Position numbers and translations under genes: made by a program. DNA of 64,000 nucleotides, taken from contig OX637292.1 of assembly GCA_951799445.1 (NCBI GenBank), forward strand, positions 3,041,296 to 3,105,295. Direction: 5' to 3'. The notes under the pieces were generated by a model that did not search any database, had not been told where the DNA came from, and saw nothing but the letters and a program-made list of their open reading frames with translations. Source of the DNA: Pseudisothecium myosuroides (taxonomy: Eukaryota; Streptophyta; Bryopsida; Hypnales; Lembophyllaceae). Shown here piece by piece: positions 38,387 through 49,134 of the stretch. Every line of letters begins with the position of its first letter. The first letter of the stretch is position 1.

Positions 38387-39278
38387 TTTATCCCCGAAAG
38401 GATCAAGGCATTTTCTAGCTCCAAAACCACTGAAAATTGTCATTTTTGTTGTATTCATTAACAAAGTTTTGAAAATAGTTTTTTTCAAAATGTAATCATC
38501 GGATTTGAAAGTTAACTTGTATGAAAAGATGTGGTAAAATTTTTACGAGGTTTCACTATACGGATTGAAAGATATTTGCATTCAAAGTCAAAGTTTTTTT
38601 TCTCCCACGATGCCCCAGAATTATAGATGCCTTTGACCACCTTGTGCTGAAATGTTTTGCACTATACACCACAAAGTTAAATTTTTTTCTTATAGGTAAT
38701 CAAGCTAGGCATATACCTACTAGTTTTCAGGGTAATCCAACATACACAATACATGCAAAAAAATCTTGTAATGCCACAGTGTCCCAAGAATTGGCAATAC
38801 ACTAGGCCATCTTTGAATCAATTTTCCCACTACATACTTTGAGATATTGAAAATCCAAAGATATACTCGTACTTGACAAGGAAAGATATATTTTTTTAAA
38901 GTCAAAATCTCAATCATCTACAAGCTTCCAAAGTCTGGAGCAGCCTCCAAATAAGCTTATAGAGTGGGCAACCCTTATGGGAAGGGACCCTAGATGTCCA
39001 CCTCCCTTGTGCTTGTTGTCTTACCCACCTATACTGCCTCTCCAGAGTCAAAGATTGATTGCATTGTCCCAGGTGCCCAATGAACTACTTTTGGTGGAAA
39101 AAACATGGTAACTTCTACAAAATAAGTTGGATTTTGATTAAATTTATATGTATGTGAAGCTCGTGATAAACTACACGCACACAAAAAGTTTCAAAGATCA
39201 AGTCAAAAATCCAGATTCAACAAGCTTGCCTGGATTCCCAAGTATCCCGCAAGGAGACTTTGGTTCTTTAGGAGTAAA
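38387..39278. mobile_element. piggyBac-like TTAA element inserted in a family E repeat
   Basis: The left tip is TCCCCGAAAGGATCAAGGC after TTTA, and the right tip is GGTTCTTTAGGAG before TAAA. The flanks match the uninterrupted copy near 29.45 kb, where TTTAAAA is continuous at the insertion point. The target duplication has decayed. About 0.89 kb, non-coding. Confidence 0.75.
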
Positions 39279-39531
39279 ATAGAATTTTTTCTAAAAGGAA
39301 GTAATTAGTTATTTTGCTTGAAGTTTTGATTTTCAACCGAAAATTTGGGAATATGAACCAACTTATAATACACTACCATATAATACACAAATTATTGGTA
39401 CTCCCTATTCATTGATCAAAGGATTTGCAACCTTGAAGCTAAAGAAAGGTCCCCTCCTTGAAAGTTAAAAGTAGGACAAGTTTATTCTGCCCTTTTCACG
39501 TTTGTGCTAGATTGCAGAATCTACAACAAGG

Positions 39532-39891
39532 TAAGGTAGTTGACCCATTTCTAACCACTTAGTAAATAATTACGCATATCTGGAGTGCGGGTTTGTTGAG
39601 TTGGAAATTTTTTCCATTTACAAAAATAGAGTTTGGAAGGATTGCATAATTTTCTAGAATTTTATTATACAAAATGTAATTACTATGAATTTTGTACTTG
39701 AAGGTTCTGTTCGCCCATATTGGTCACATAGACCTTCTTCTTTCTGACCAAGGGCTAGTTGCAATATTGAGAGTCTTGTAGCCAATCATAATGCGCCACA
39801 ACTGCATTAGGAAGTGCACCATAACTAATTAGAAAGAGAGTAGCCTATACTGTGGAAAAAGGAGGTGATCAGAAATGGGGCAATCACCTTA
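39532..39891. mobile_element. AGGTAG/AGGTGA-type MITE, family C, copy 1
   Basis: TA-bounded. The left tip is AGGTAGTTGACCCATTTCT; the right tip, read inward, is AGGTGATTGCCCCATTTCT. An interior block around AATATTGAGAGTCTTGTAG reappears inverted at 44.37 kb. About 360 bp. Confidence 0.78.
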
Positions 39892-39901
39892 CTGATTCTA
39901 C

Positions 39902-40061
39902 TAAGGTAAACTATCCCATTACGGGCAAAATGGAAGCAAGCCCATTGTGGGCAAAATTATTATGGTGGTGTACATTTCAGAAGTTGAATGTACACCACCA
40001 TTACAATATCGGACACAATGGATTTGCTCCCATTTTGCCCGTAATGAGGTAGTTTACCTTA
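39902..40061. mobile_element. Hairpin MITE of the AGGTA group, 160 bp
   Basis: TA-bounded palindrome: AGGTAAACTATCCCATTACG at the left and CGTAATGAGGTAGTTTACCT at the right. The centre is a second perfect stem, GGTGGTGTACATTCA-like arms around 39962-40003. It begins about 10 bp after the end of the family C element. Confidence 0.85.
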
Positions 40062-40615
40062 TCAAAATTGGTAAACATGTCTTATTCGTAAACAATTTTT
40101 TTTAATTTTTTTTTATGAAGTGCCAAAGTGACGATATGAAATGTTATAGTGGTGCTTCAAATTTTAGCATTCATCCACATATTGGATAGAAAATATCGCA
40201 TTAGAACACATCACATGTTCATAATTTTGTTTTCATTCACAATTTGGCGATTTCATCCAATGTATTTTTTTAATTTGAAGTTTTCTGGCAAAAAAAACTT
40301 GACAGTACTCTGTCATTTTTTTTTCCTGTGTAATCTGGCACCAGAAAGTAAAAAAAAAGCCCTGCTTCTAACTCTTATGAATGGTTAGAGAGCCGGGCAT
40401 CTGCCATGCATGTCTGGTTGCCTGCTTGAATGTTATGCCATCTTGTTTCTTGGATCCAATGATTTAGTCATTTAGTTGCCATAACTTAGTTGCCATCTTG
40501 TTTGTCGCAATTGGGTTGACCTCGCAAGTGGGATGCTCAAGCTTAACTTATTCAGTCAGACAACTCTCAATTGAAAGCTTTCAGTTGATCTTACGAGTGC
40601 AGCTTGAAAGCCTAA

Positions 40616-41112
40616 GAGCATCTGCGATGGAGTCCCATTATATGGCCCGGTATCAGTATAACTAATTTTTGAACGGTAAATAATTAGAACTTGAAAATTG
40701 TCTCATTGGAAGCGCATCAGAAAGAACTCGGAGAAGGTACAAGAAATTTCAAAATTAAACATTGGACAAGTACTTCAAAAGTAAGGTAAAAATCTGAAAT
40801 TATAGAGGTCTTAGCAAATCATGGTTATCAAAGCAACATTTGGCCATTGACCCTCTAAATATGGCCAAATGTGGAGGGTCAATGACCAAATGTTGCTTTG
40901 GTAACCGTGATTTGCTAAGACTTCTATAATTTCAGATTTTTACCTTGCTTTTGAAGTACTTGTCCAATGTTTAATTTTAAAATTTCTTGTACCTTCTCCA
41001 AGTTCTTTTTGATGCGCTTCCAATGAGACAATTTTCAAGTTCTAATTATTTACCGTTCAAAAATTAGTTATACCGATACCGGGCCATATACCAGGACTCT
41101 AAAGACAAGCTC
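40616..41112. mobile_element. Near-perfect 0.5-kb foldback MITE
   Basis: The arms pair from GAGTCC at 40630 to GGACTC at 41099 with few mismatches. Examples are ATGGCCCGGTATCAG against its near inverse and AGGGTCAATG(A/G)CC(A) at the centre near 40862. The outermost tips GAGCATCTGCGATG and GAGCTTGTCTTTA are weaker. GAGCATCT-type tips are common in plant MITEs. No coding capacity. Confidence 0.85.
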
Positions 41113-41225
41113 CCTTCTCAGAATCTGGACCAAAAGTGCCACTGCTGACTGAGGTGCAGAATTAAGTTAACTTGCAAAGCCACCAAGTAACTTGCATAGA
41201 CACAAATAAGAAGAAACGAGTAGGA

Positions 41226-41502
41226 TTAAGGTAGGTACACCCAAAACCGCCACTTTTTGCTACTGAGCCTATTTACTATTATTAGATTGGTCAGATTTTC
41301 ATATGTTCTTGTTGGCAAGTGAAAGGAGATTCCAACGCACCAGAGAACGTGGCATTTGGATACTGTATGCAAAAGTTATTAAGGAACAAAGTTTGGTTCT
41401 AAAAGTATTTCTTCCACATAGGTATGGAACTGATTTTGGAGGTGCACACATAGTAAAGATGGCGCTTTAAGGTTAGTGGCACATTTGGGTGTACCTACGT
41501 AA
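41226..41502. mobile_element. AGGTAGGT-type MITE, single copy
   Basis: TA-bounded; the left tip is AGGTAGGTACACCCAAAACC and the right tip is TTTGGGTGTACCTACG. It carries the same interior as the copies at 20.6-21.6 and 23.8 kb and is the cleanest copy for defining both ends. It directly abuts the next TTAA element. Confidence 0.85.
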
Positions 41503-43046
41503 ACCATTAAAGGCCCGAGGCTTTTTTGGCTTCAGAAACATGATTGCTCTTGAAGTGTTATAGATCCAAATGTCACTAAGTTATAGAGATCTCAACCATA
41601 CAAATCTTGTAGTGTACATGTTTTAAATGACATGAATTAAATTTGGAATCATTTGGCCATATAGATTGCAGGATTGTAATGTTTTAATGTTGAAATAGGG
41701 TTCTAAAATTTTCCTAGCAACACATTTGGTGTTGAAATTTGATTTCTAAATCTACTCAAATGAAAAATAAATAAAATTCTACAGTGATTGAAAACCAATA
41801 TACAAACACATTGATGGAAAAAAAACATCATGTAATTGACTCATTGAGTTTGCAAAATGACTTTGAAATGTCAAAAATAACAAGAAAAGTTGCAGAAAAC
41901 ACATCTAAGACTGAACCTCCTTCTACTAAAATGCTTTTCAATCACTCATAACTTCTTGGTTTGATATGAAATTTTAGCTATGCAAACTAGACTAGTATGC
42001 ACAATTTTTTCAAAAAACATTATTGGAAATGGATACTTTATGAAGAAGAAACAAGCCGCCGAAGTTCACTATAATCCAAAAATGTCATGACTTTGAACTT
42101 TGAACTGCTCCCACACATTCAAAACAACTTGGATTGACATGAAAATTTTACCACCATAATTAAACTTCAAGGGAAACATAACCCAACAAGTTTTATTGAA
42201 AACTAACATTGGATGAAGGAGATGCAAGCTCCTGAAGTTGCAACCATCATATGTAGTTTGGTGAACTCAAATTGAGCCTGTGAACTTTGATTGGTTTCCA
42301 AGAAATCAGTACATCTTGGATTGATATGAAAATTTTATCACACAAACTAGAAAAGAGAGCGCAAATTCCTTAACAAATTTGTATTGAATTTTGACACTGG
42401 ATGCAATAATACTTTGAATTGAACTTGAAACTATGTGAGGACTTTTTTGGGCACCTCTCGGGGGGGTCACTTAGAGTGTCCATTAGAAAACACGTGCGAA
42501 CAAAACTTTGGACCCCCTATATTATATCCTAAAATTTAAATAAAATGAAATAAAAGAAATATGACTAGATTTTCCTACTTCAAAAGTTTATGTTTTGAAT
42601 TATTGATATTTTTATTTGTTAATGATAATTAGTTACAAATTTTTGAAGTAATTAGATACACTGTACAACTGAAAAATAACTTTCACACCCCTATATTATA
42701 TCCTAAAAAATTGTCTAAAAAATGAACAAAAAATTCCTAAAAATAGCTCTCTATTGAAAGTTCATTTTGAGTTGAGTATTGATGCAATGGTCATCTAAAT
42801 GTGATCTCTATAAATATTTGAGTTGAAAAACATGCCGTTTTAGGCCATTTTCAACCTCTTGTACAAATCATTTCAACTATTATTTTAGTTTAAAATTTTG
42901 GCAATAGAAACCTATAGTCATTATTAAGCAACCCTCAAAATTTTAAATTGAAATTATAGTTCATTAGAAACCACTTGTTCGCACGTGGTTTGTAGTAAAA
43001 TACTAGGTGCCCCCCCCGAGGGGCACCTAGGGCGTTTAGGGGTTAA
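41501..43046. mobile_element. piggyBac-like TTAA element, 1.5 kb
   Basis: The left tip, TAAACCATTAAAGGCCCGAGG, is a mutated TTAACCCCTAAAGG. The right tip is CCTAGGGCGTTTAGGGG followed by TTAA. The subterminal C7 and G6 runs (GGGGGG at about 42462, CCCCCCC at about 43012) lie next to CGAGGGG motifs. Repeated internal sentences around ACTTGGATTGATATGAAAATTTTA suggest internal duplication. No long frame. Confidence 0.68.
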
Positions 43047-43335
43047 GGTAGCTACACCTACAATCGACTATTTAAGCAATTCAGCTGGTTCTTTTGATCA
43101 TATTGGATTTTCTTTGTAGGGTTTTGTTAATTGGTAGTCCAAAGGGGATTCCAAATTCTCTGAGAATGCATTTTTGGATACTATATGAATAAACTATGAA
43201 TATTTAAAGTGCTGAAAATAGGTGTTTCTAAAACCGACCCTCAACTCTCATGAATATTAGAAGTACTTTTTAGGCAAGAATTTGTAGGGGTTGGTTTTAG
43301 AAAGGGGACAAAATTGGATGCAATTACCTTAGGAA
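43045..43335. mobile_element. Diverged AGGTAG-type MITE
   Basis: The left tip is AGGTAGCTACACCTAC, right at the TTAA of the preceding element; the right tip is GGATGCAATTACCT then TA. The interior GATTCCAAATTCTCTGAGAA and TTTGGATACTATATGAA is an altered form of the family A interior. Confidence 0.65.
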
Positions 43336-43463
43336 TGGATTCATTATTGATGGAGTGCCAAAAATATATAAACAAAAGGTTTGTTTGAAACATCATCAAA
43401 GAGCAAAGTTGTCATGCCTACTTGATTTTTTTATGGGTAGGTTGCTAAATGCATTATCAATAA

Positions 43464-44179
43464 TTCCCTCCTTGTCCCATAATATTAGTCCTTTTTTGTA
43501 GTAAAAAAAATATTAAGGATTTGACAATAGTGTTTTTAATGCATGTTGTAATCAAATAATTATATAGTGAATGTGTAATGTGTCTTCTCAAGTGCAAAAC
43601 AAGTGGACGTGACTATTAATTAAGGAAAGATTAAAAAAAAAGGTTGTAATAGATACAAAGTGCTATATATAAATGAGGTTATCTTTTGCATGTGCATACT
43701 TGGGAGGTGCCTAGAGATGTGTAAGGGTTGTAATTGGCCTTGGAATTCTAAGTCCTTATAACTTCCCCAAATAGGGGCACCTTTTGCATTAGGCAACCGC
43801 AACTGCATTTTCCCACATAAATAAAGATAGGTTGTATGTAGAAGAAAATTTTATTATGTAACTACTTTGCCTTTTTTGTGTATTTTGATTAGTACAAGAA
43901 TGGCCTAGAATTCAATAGATTCAATGAAAAGTTCAATGTCTTTGGATCTTTGACCCAATCAACTCCAAATTGCTATAAAATATTCAAATCAATTTTTTTT
44001 GGATCTATAATTAAAGTGAAATATAAACTAAAATTCTTGTGCTTCGTTTCATTAGTTAACATCAAAATAAAAAATAATCATCTTCAACCCTAAAATTAGG
44101 TTTGAAGTAAAGGGCACAATTATTTTGGGACAAATGAAAAACCCAAATAGGATGGATATTATTATAGGATGGAGGCAGC
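43464..44179. mobile_element. Stowaway-like element, diverged
   Basis: The left end is TTCCCTCCTTGTCCCATAAT. The right end, read inward, is GCCTCCATCCTATAATAATA, with TTTCATTTGTCCC further in. These resemble the plant Stowaway consensus CTCCCTCCGTCCC. About 716 bp and non-coding. TA flanks are not clean. Confidence 0.55.
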
Positions 44180-44229
44180 ACTTATCAACAAATAAATTAT
44201 CCCATGGTAGTTGAGTGTTTTATCACTTG

Positions 44230-44630
44230 TAGGAGAGGCAATTCATTCTAGATCAGCACCCCATTTTGGTTATGTTGGCTATTTGCCTTTTGTGAAGTAG
44301 GAAATGAATAGTGATTAATTATGGCGCGGCCTCCAATGCAATTGTGGTGCATTTTGATTGCCTACAAGACTCTCAATATTGCAACCACCCCTTGGTCAAT
44401 TTTAGTTTCAACCCATGGTCAAAAATAGCAGGCCCTATATCAACGGTATGGGAGGAACAAAATCTTTGCTGAAAAATTCACAATAATTATGTTTTGAGAA
44501 ATAAAAATCTGAAAAATTATAGAAACCTTTGAAATTCTATTTTGCACACATGAAAATTTTCCCACTAAAGGCACATGCCCTACAGATATGTGTAATTGCT
44601 TAAGTGGTCAGAAATGGATTGCCTCCCCTA
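44230..44630. mobile_element. Family C MITE, copy 2, inverted
   Basis: Left tip TAGGAGAGGCAATTCATTCT; right tip read inward TAGGGGAGGCAATCCATTTC. Its interior is the inverse of 39532-39891, including CTACAAGACTCTCAATATTG. About 400 bp. The AGGT start seen in copy 1 is changed to GGRGAGG. Confidence 0.7.
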
Positions 44631-45832
44631 TGTGATAAAAGTGAGTGTACAATACAATACCTGATAGTTACAACTTGGACATTTTTCCCAACTCCTTTGT
44701 TGCTATTGAACATTTTCATACTTTTCAAGTTCTCAATTGCTCATGCTTTGAAACGTGAAAGTAGAATGTATCAGAGTTTTCTATTCCACTTTAGCATAAC
44801 ATTCACTCAGTAGTCTTTGTGCTCATTGCCTTTCCTTCAATCATGCACCCTGCTTTGCTCATCATATTGAGCCTCCACTTGTCCACTTAGCTACTGATGA
44901 AGTACTGTTGGGTGTGAAATGTGTTGGACATTAAACTTGTCATTTGAAGTAGGCCTATAAGGGTGAATTTTGTGTTATGTAGGTAATTGTAATAAAAAAA
45001 GACTCCTTTCTAGTGCCATGTTAATTCTATGTTCTTCACCTCTCCTAGCTAATTTGAGGCCTTTGATTACAAATATAAATTCAAAATTCAAATTTTTTAT
45101 CATGTCATGTATGACAAATTAAAAATTCTTGTGTTTTCCTTAAGGTAAATTCATCTTGCAAGGCCCACTTCAAATGACACTTTTAGCGTCTTGCGTGAAA
45201 TAATCCACATGATCTACTATACAGTACAATGGATTACCAAAAAGATAAGTTTTGGGAGTTTGGACAATCAATTTTCTTTGCATAATATAAAACAAAGTTG
45301 ACATTTTTGTTTTGCATAATCAACATTGATATCTTATGCAATCCTAATCAACCTTACCAAATTTTAGTTTAAAAAACTAAAACTCCATTCTTGGTGAATT
45401 TTTTAATTTAATTTTCATGGTTGTACATGAAAATTCATTGAAAATGACATTGATGATGAATTTTTTTAATTCAATTGCAGAGATATTTAGAAAACCTCCA
45501 TACACACATTTTCCTTTAATAAGCATCTCCAAAAAAAATTCACAATTCTCTCTTGAGAGATTTCTATTTTGGCGTGATTTTGCCCTTAGTTTGAAAATAA
45601 ATATCTCTTTATTGTAATTAGATTTTTGCATTTTCCCTTCTTGCTATCACTAATTTTGTACATTTGAGGCGTCCTGATTTGCAAAAACCTAATTTCAATA
45701 AATAGATATTTCTTTTCAAAATTGAGGACAAAATCAAGTATCTTTTTGGTAGGCCAGTGTAAAGCCAAGGCAGTAACAGTGCATGCTACTGAATGTTGTG
45801 TTGTGGAGTTCTCAGTCTGATAATCCTTGAAC
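44631..45832. other. AT-rich intergenic DNA
   Basis: Contains a partial copy (about 45040-45170) of the interior shared with the paired elements at 29.7-30.1 kb. No gene was recognised. Confidence 0.4.
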
Positions 45833-46151
45833 TTAACCCCAAAGTGACATGGCATTTCTTCCCCTTTCGTGAACTCCTGTGTGGTGCTCGTTTTTGAAAT
45901 TTTTTGTGTTCAAATTTGATGGCTTTAGGGTAGATCCAACCGTACAAAACTAAAATACAGTAGTATACCGAGTACCTAGTAATTTTTGAACCGTTCATTC
46001 TCTAATTTGGGTTGCTTTTATATGAGGCAAAAATGAATCACATGTGCTGAAATCACAGGTGAAATGTTTTTTTTTGAGGGTGCCGTAGAGGTGCCAAACT
46101 TGCAAATCTGCTCAGCACCCCAACTAACAAAATGAAGGTGCTCACATACAC

Positions 46152-47271
46152 TAAGGTAGGAGGTCCTGAAATCGCTCATTTAACCCCTAAATGCCCAAGC
46201 CTTTTCAAGAGTGTTTTGACTATGAAAAAAGAGCATGGGCTTATAGTTAACCCCAATGAAGCAAATTGTATTTTTTTCAAAATCTAACCGTATAGATGTT
46301 TGAAGAGCTTGAATATTAGTATGCATACCATTTTTGAGTGCGAAATTGCATAGGAGTTGTGAGATTATAACAAGAGAAATGTTTGCTTTCTATTTTTAGT
46401 ATACTGCCATGTTTTAGAAATTTGCATATAAAAGTTTTCTGAGATGGGAAGTGACATGAATGGCTACAAATAATGTTAGCACACTAAAATGCACTTTCAA
46501 AAAACTTAATTTCACATGAAAAGCTATCAAACTTATTACACAATCCACCCTGCAATTGGTGAAATGCAATTTTTTTTATAAGTATAAATCGCAAATAACT
46601 CCAAATCAACACTTGCATGTTTAAATTTTCAATGGTGAAAATCATGAAAACACTTTACTCTTTCCATTGGGACCATTTTCAAAGCAAACGGATAAGTACA
46701 AGTTTTTAGATCTCAAATCAAGTGAAATTGGCAAAAGTTGGGAAATGAAGTAAAATTAGGAAATTTTACTCTTCCACTTTGGGACATATATGGCTTTGAA
46801 GACCTCTCAAAAATCAAATGTTTACCTTTTGCAGTGAAAAATGAAAGTTTTCAATAGTTAACCCTAAAAACTGCCCGAATTTTTTTTTAAAACAGTCAAA
46901 CGAATTTAATTGCCCATACCAAAATGAGCCTGAAATTTCAGCTCGACCATATATGGTCGCTGAGGCAGTTAAGGGTTAAGAGCTGAAACTGAATTTTGGA
47001 GGAGGTGAATCGCCTCAAAATATTTTTCAGTGAATTTTCCTTGAAAGACAAGAGAAATTGGCATCTAGCCCAAGTCGTTTCATATTTTTTGGAACTTTTT
47101 AGAATTAGTTGCAAATTTTTGAAGTTGGAAAAAAGTGGTCATTTGTGGTCATCAAAAGTGACCACCTCCTGAAATGTGCATAGGTGGTACATTGAAGAAA
47201 GCAAAATGTACCTCTAAGTCATGTTCGCTTTTAATGCCCGCTCCGGTTTACAGCCTCCTACCTTATGCCCT
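46152..47271. mobile_element. AGGTAGGAGG-type MITE (family B) split by a TTAA element
   Basis: TA-bounded; tips AGGTAGGAGGTCCTG and CCTCCTACCT. It is the homologue of 30514-30834, sitting inside the outer TTAA element and itself interrupted at 46180-46979. Removing the inner element restores a sequence colinear with the 30.5-kb copy. Confidence 0.85.
46180..46979. mobile_element. piggyBac-like TTAA element with empty-site support
   Basis: The left tip is TTAACCCCTAAATGCCCAAG and the right tip is GCAGTTAAGGGTTAA. It lies in the family B MITE: left flank ATCGCTCAT, right flank GAGCTGAAACTGAATTTTGG. In the empty 30.5-kb copy (opposite strand) the corresponding sequence runs ACCATCTAAGCACTGAAACT. 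So a single TTAA-like site became two. 0.8 kb, non-coding. Confidence 0.85.
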
Positions 47272-47815
47272 CAACTTGGAAAATTGTGAAAAACTCCAAA
47301 AAACTCCGTACTTGAAGGAGTTTCCGGAGGTACCTCCAACAGTACAATTTCGGCACACACTTTCAGAAATTCGACAAAAAAATTGCAATGCAAATTCAAA
47401 AGATCCGACCAGCTGATTGTGAGGAGATCTACGGCTGGAAGAATTTTAAAAAAATTCAAGCTAATTGGCAGAGCAAACGTTTGCCGAGGCAAGCCCCAAT
47501 GCACGATGCCTTGCCCTCCTCACAAACCGGGTGAACATCTGGGTACGGCGTACTATGGTATTCCTTCGGGTGTTATGCCAATGGCATTTCTCCGAGCTCC
47601 GAAGGCAGGCGCCGCACCATAAACCGGAATTACGAATTTGCACAAAAATTGGAGGATGTTTCTGAATGTGCTGGAATTTGTGTCTTTCCAAAGATCGTAC
47701 GCAATCCTACAGAAACTGTTTTGGCCGTTTTTGGATCTGAATGTGCAATATGCAAGTTTTGGGGGACTGTAAAGGATTGATGTCACTTTGGGGTTAAGCT
47801 TATAAGTTAAGCCTC

Positions 47816-48971
47816 AGGGCCACTTCACACTATGTCCAAAGGTCGAGAATCCGTCGGTTTCCACCGACCATATTTTAGAATACCAAAACTTTGGACTCTC
47901 GACCCTTCACACTCTGCCCGAAGATCCAAAGTCCGTCGCCCTCAAAATTGCCTATATGGCAACAAATGCCTATATGGCAATGGCCTCACGACAGACTCTC
48001 GACCATAGTTTGGGTCGGCCAAAAATGGCGACCCAAACTATGGTCAAGAGTCCGTCGAATTTTTTTCAGAAAAATGTTAGAAATGACAAGATCTCAGCCG
48101 TTAGATTAGACTAGATTTGCAATTTTGGCAGTAGGTAAGTAATACACTCCTTTTGTTATTTGTTATTTGTTACTCCCTCCGTCCCCAAATGATCTTCCGA
48201 TAGCCCTTCAAATTTTGTCCCAAAATGTTCTTCTGGATGCAGGATGTAAATTGGAAGGAAGGGGGCCAGAGAATTGGAGGCAAAATCCGGGATCATAGGA
48301 AATGAATTCCAATCAAAAGTCTTGATCGGAATTTTCAAGATGTAAGTATTGTTCCTCTGCTTGCTGCCCATACTAGGAGCCATGATGATGAAGTCACAGC
48401 TGAGTCACAATTGGCAGCTTATGACCATATGCCCTCAGGCCATTGGATGAGAGCTAGGCTTGTGTGGCCAACAAACTTTGGGATTGTTCATTTGAAAATG
48501 ACCAATTGAATATTGGTTTTGGTCCACATCAAATGGCCAATTGTGTGGTCACCGGTGCTCCTTACAAATGCGTCAAAAATCTCACTTTTGAACACTCTAA
48601 AACTACATTTTGGAAAGGGTTTCGAATCTCAAATTTTGAGGATGATTAGAGTGCACCAAACTCTACATAAAGCTAAAAAAAAAAATTGGAAAAAAACTAT
48701 TTTCAGCCTTAATCCAGATCTTTTTGTCCAACATGAAGATCATTTTGGGACGAAGGGAGTATTTGTTATTTGTTACTTGAAAAAATTGACACATGGGTGA
48801 GGTTTGGACTTTGGGCTTGGCCTTTGGAGGCTTCACACTATGGCCGGCCAAAGGCTCCAATTCCTAAATTTCAGGGCCTATTTATTGCCCATTTCTTTGG
48901 AGTCTCACGAAAGTTTGGACTCTCACTTCCACGGACTCTCAACTTGGTCGGGCATAGTGTGAAGCGGCCCT
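47816..48971. mobile_element. Harbinger-like element with nested Stowaway
   Basis: Tips GGGCCACTTCACACTATGTC and, from the right, GGGCCGCTTCACACTATGCC; flanking triplets TCA and TAA fit a TNA-type target duplication only loosely. Internal direct motifs GACTCTCGACC, and a perfect hairpin around ACCATAGTTTGGGTCG/CGACCCAAACTATGGT at 48001-48045. The nested element is 48171-48761. Confidence 0.68.
48171..48761. mobile_element. Stowaway MITE
   Basis: TA-bounded; the left tip is CTCCCTCCGTCCCCAAATGA and the right tip, read inward, is CTCCCTTCGTCCCAAAATGA. This is the canonical plant Stowaway terminus (Tc1/mariner superfamily). At 591 bp it is long for a Stowaway MITE. It sits in a TTGTTATTTGTTA-rich target. 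Confidence 0.9.
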
Positions 48972-49134
48972 AAGTTTGTTTGCAATTGCACCTAAGTGTT
49001 TGTATTGTCCGAGCAACGAATTTCTGTGTCCATGTCTTAACTGCCCGAGTATCATCTAGTAATTTACTTAGGGTTCTGTTGGTAGCAAAAAGCCAATATG
49101 GTAAATTTGTAATTGACCATGGCATGAATAATAG

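Larger units (their letters stand above)
45833..47797. mobile_element. Outer TTAA-bounded element carrying nested insertions
   Basis: TTAA on both sides. The left tip is CCCCAAAGTGACATGGCA and the right tip, read inward, is CCCCAAAGTGACATCAATCC. The total span is 1.96 kb, of which 46152-47271 is a later insertion. Without it the element is about 0.85 kb. Tip structure is piggyBac-like but a different subfamily from the CCCCTAAA copies. Confidence 0.8.
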
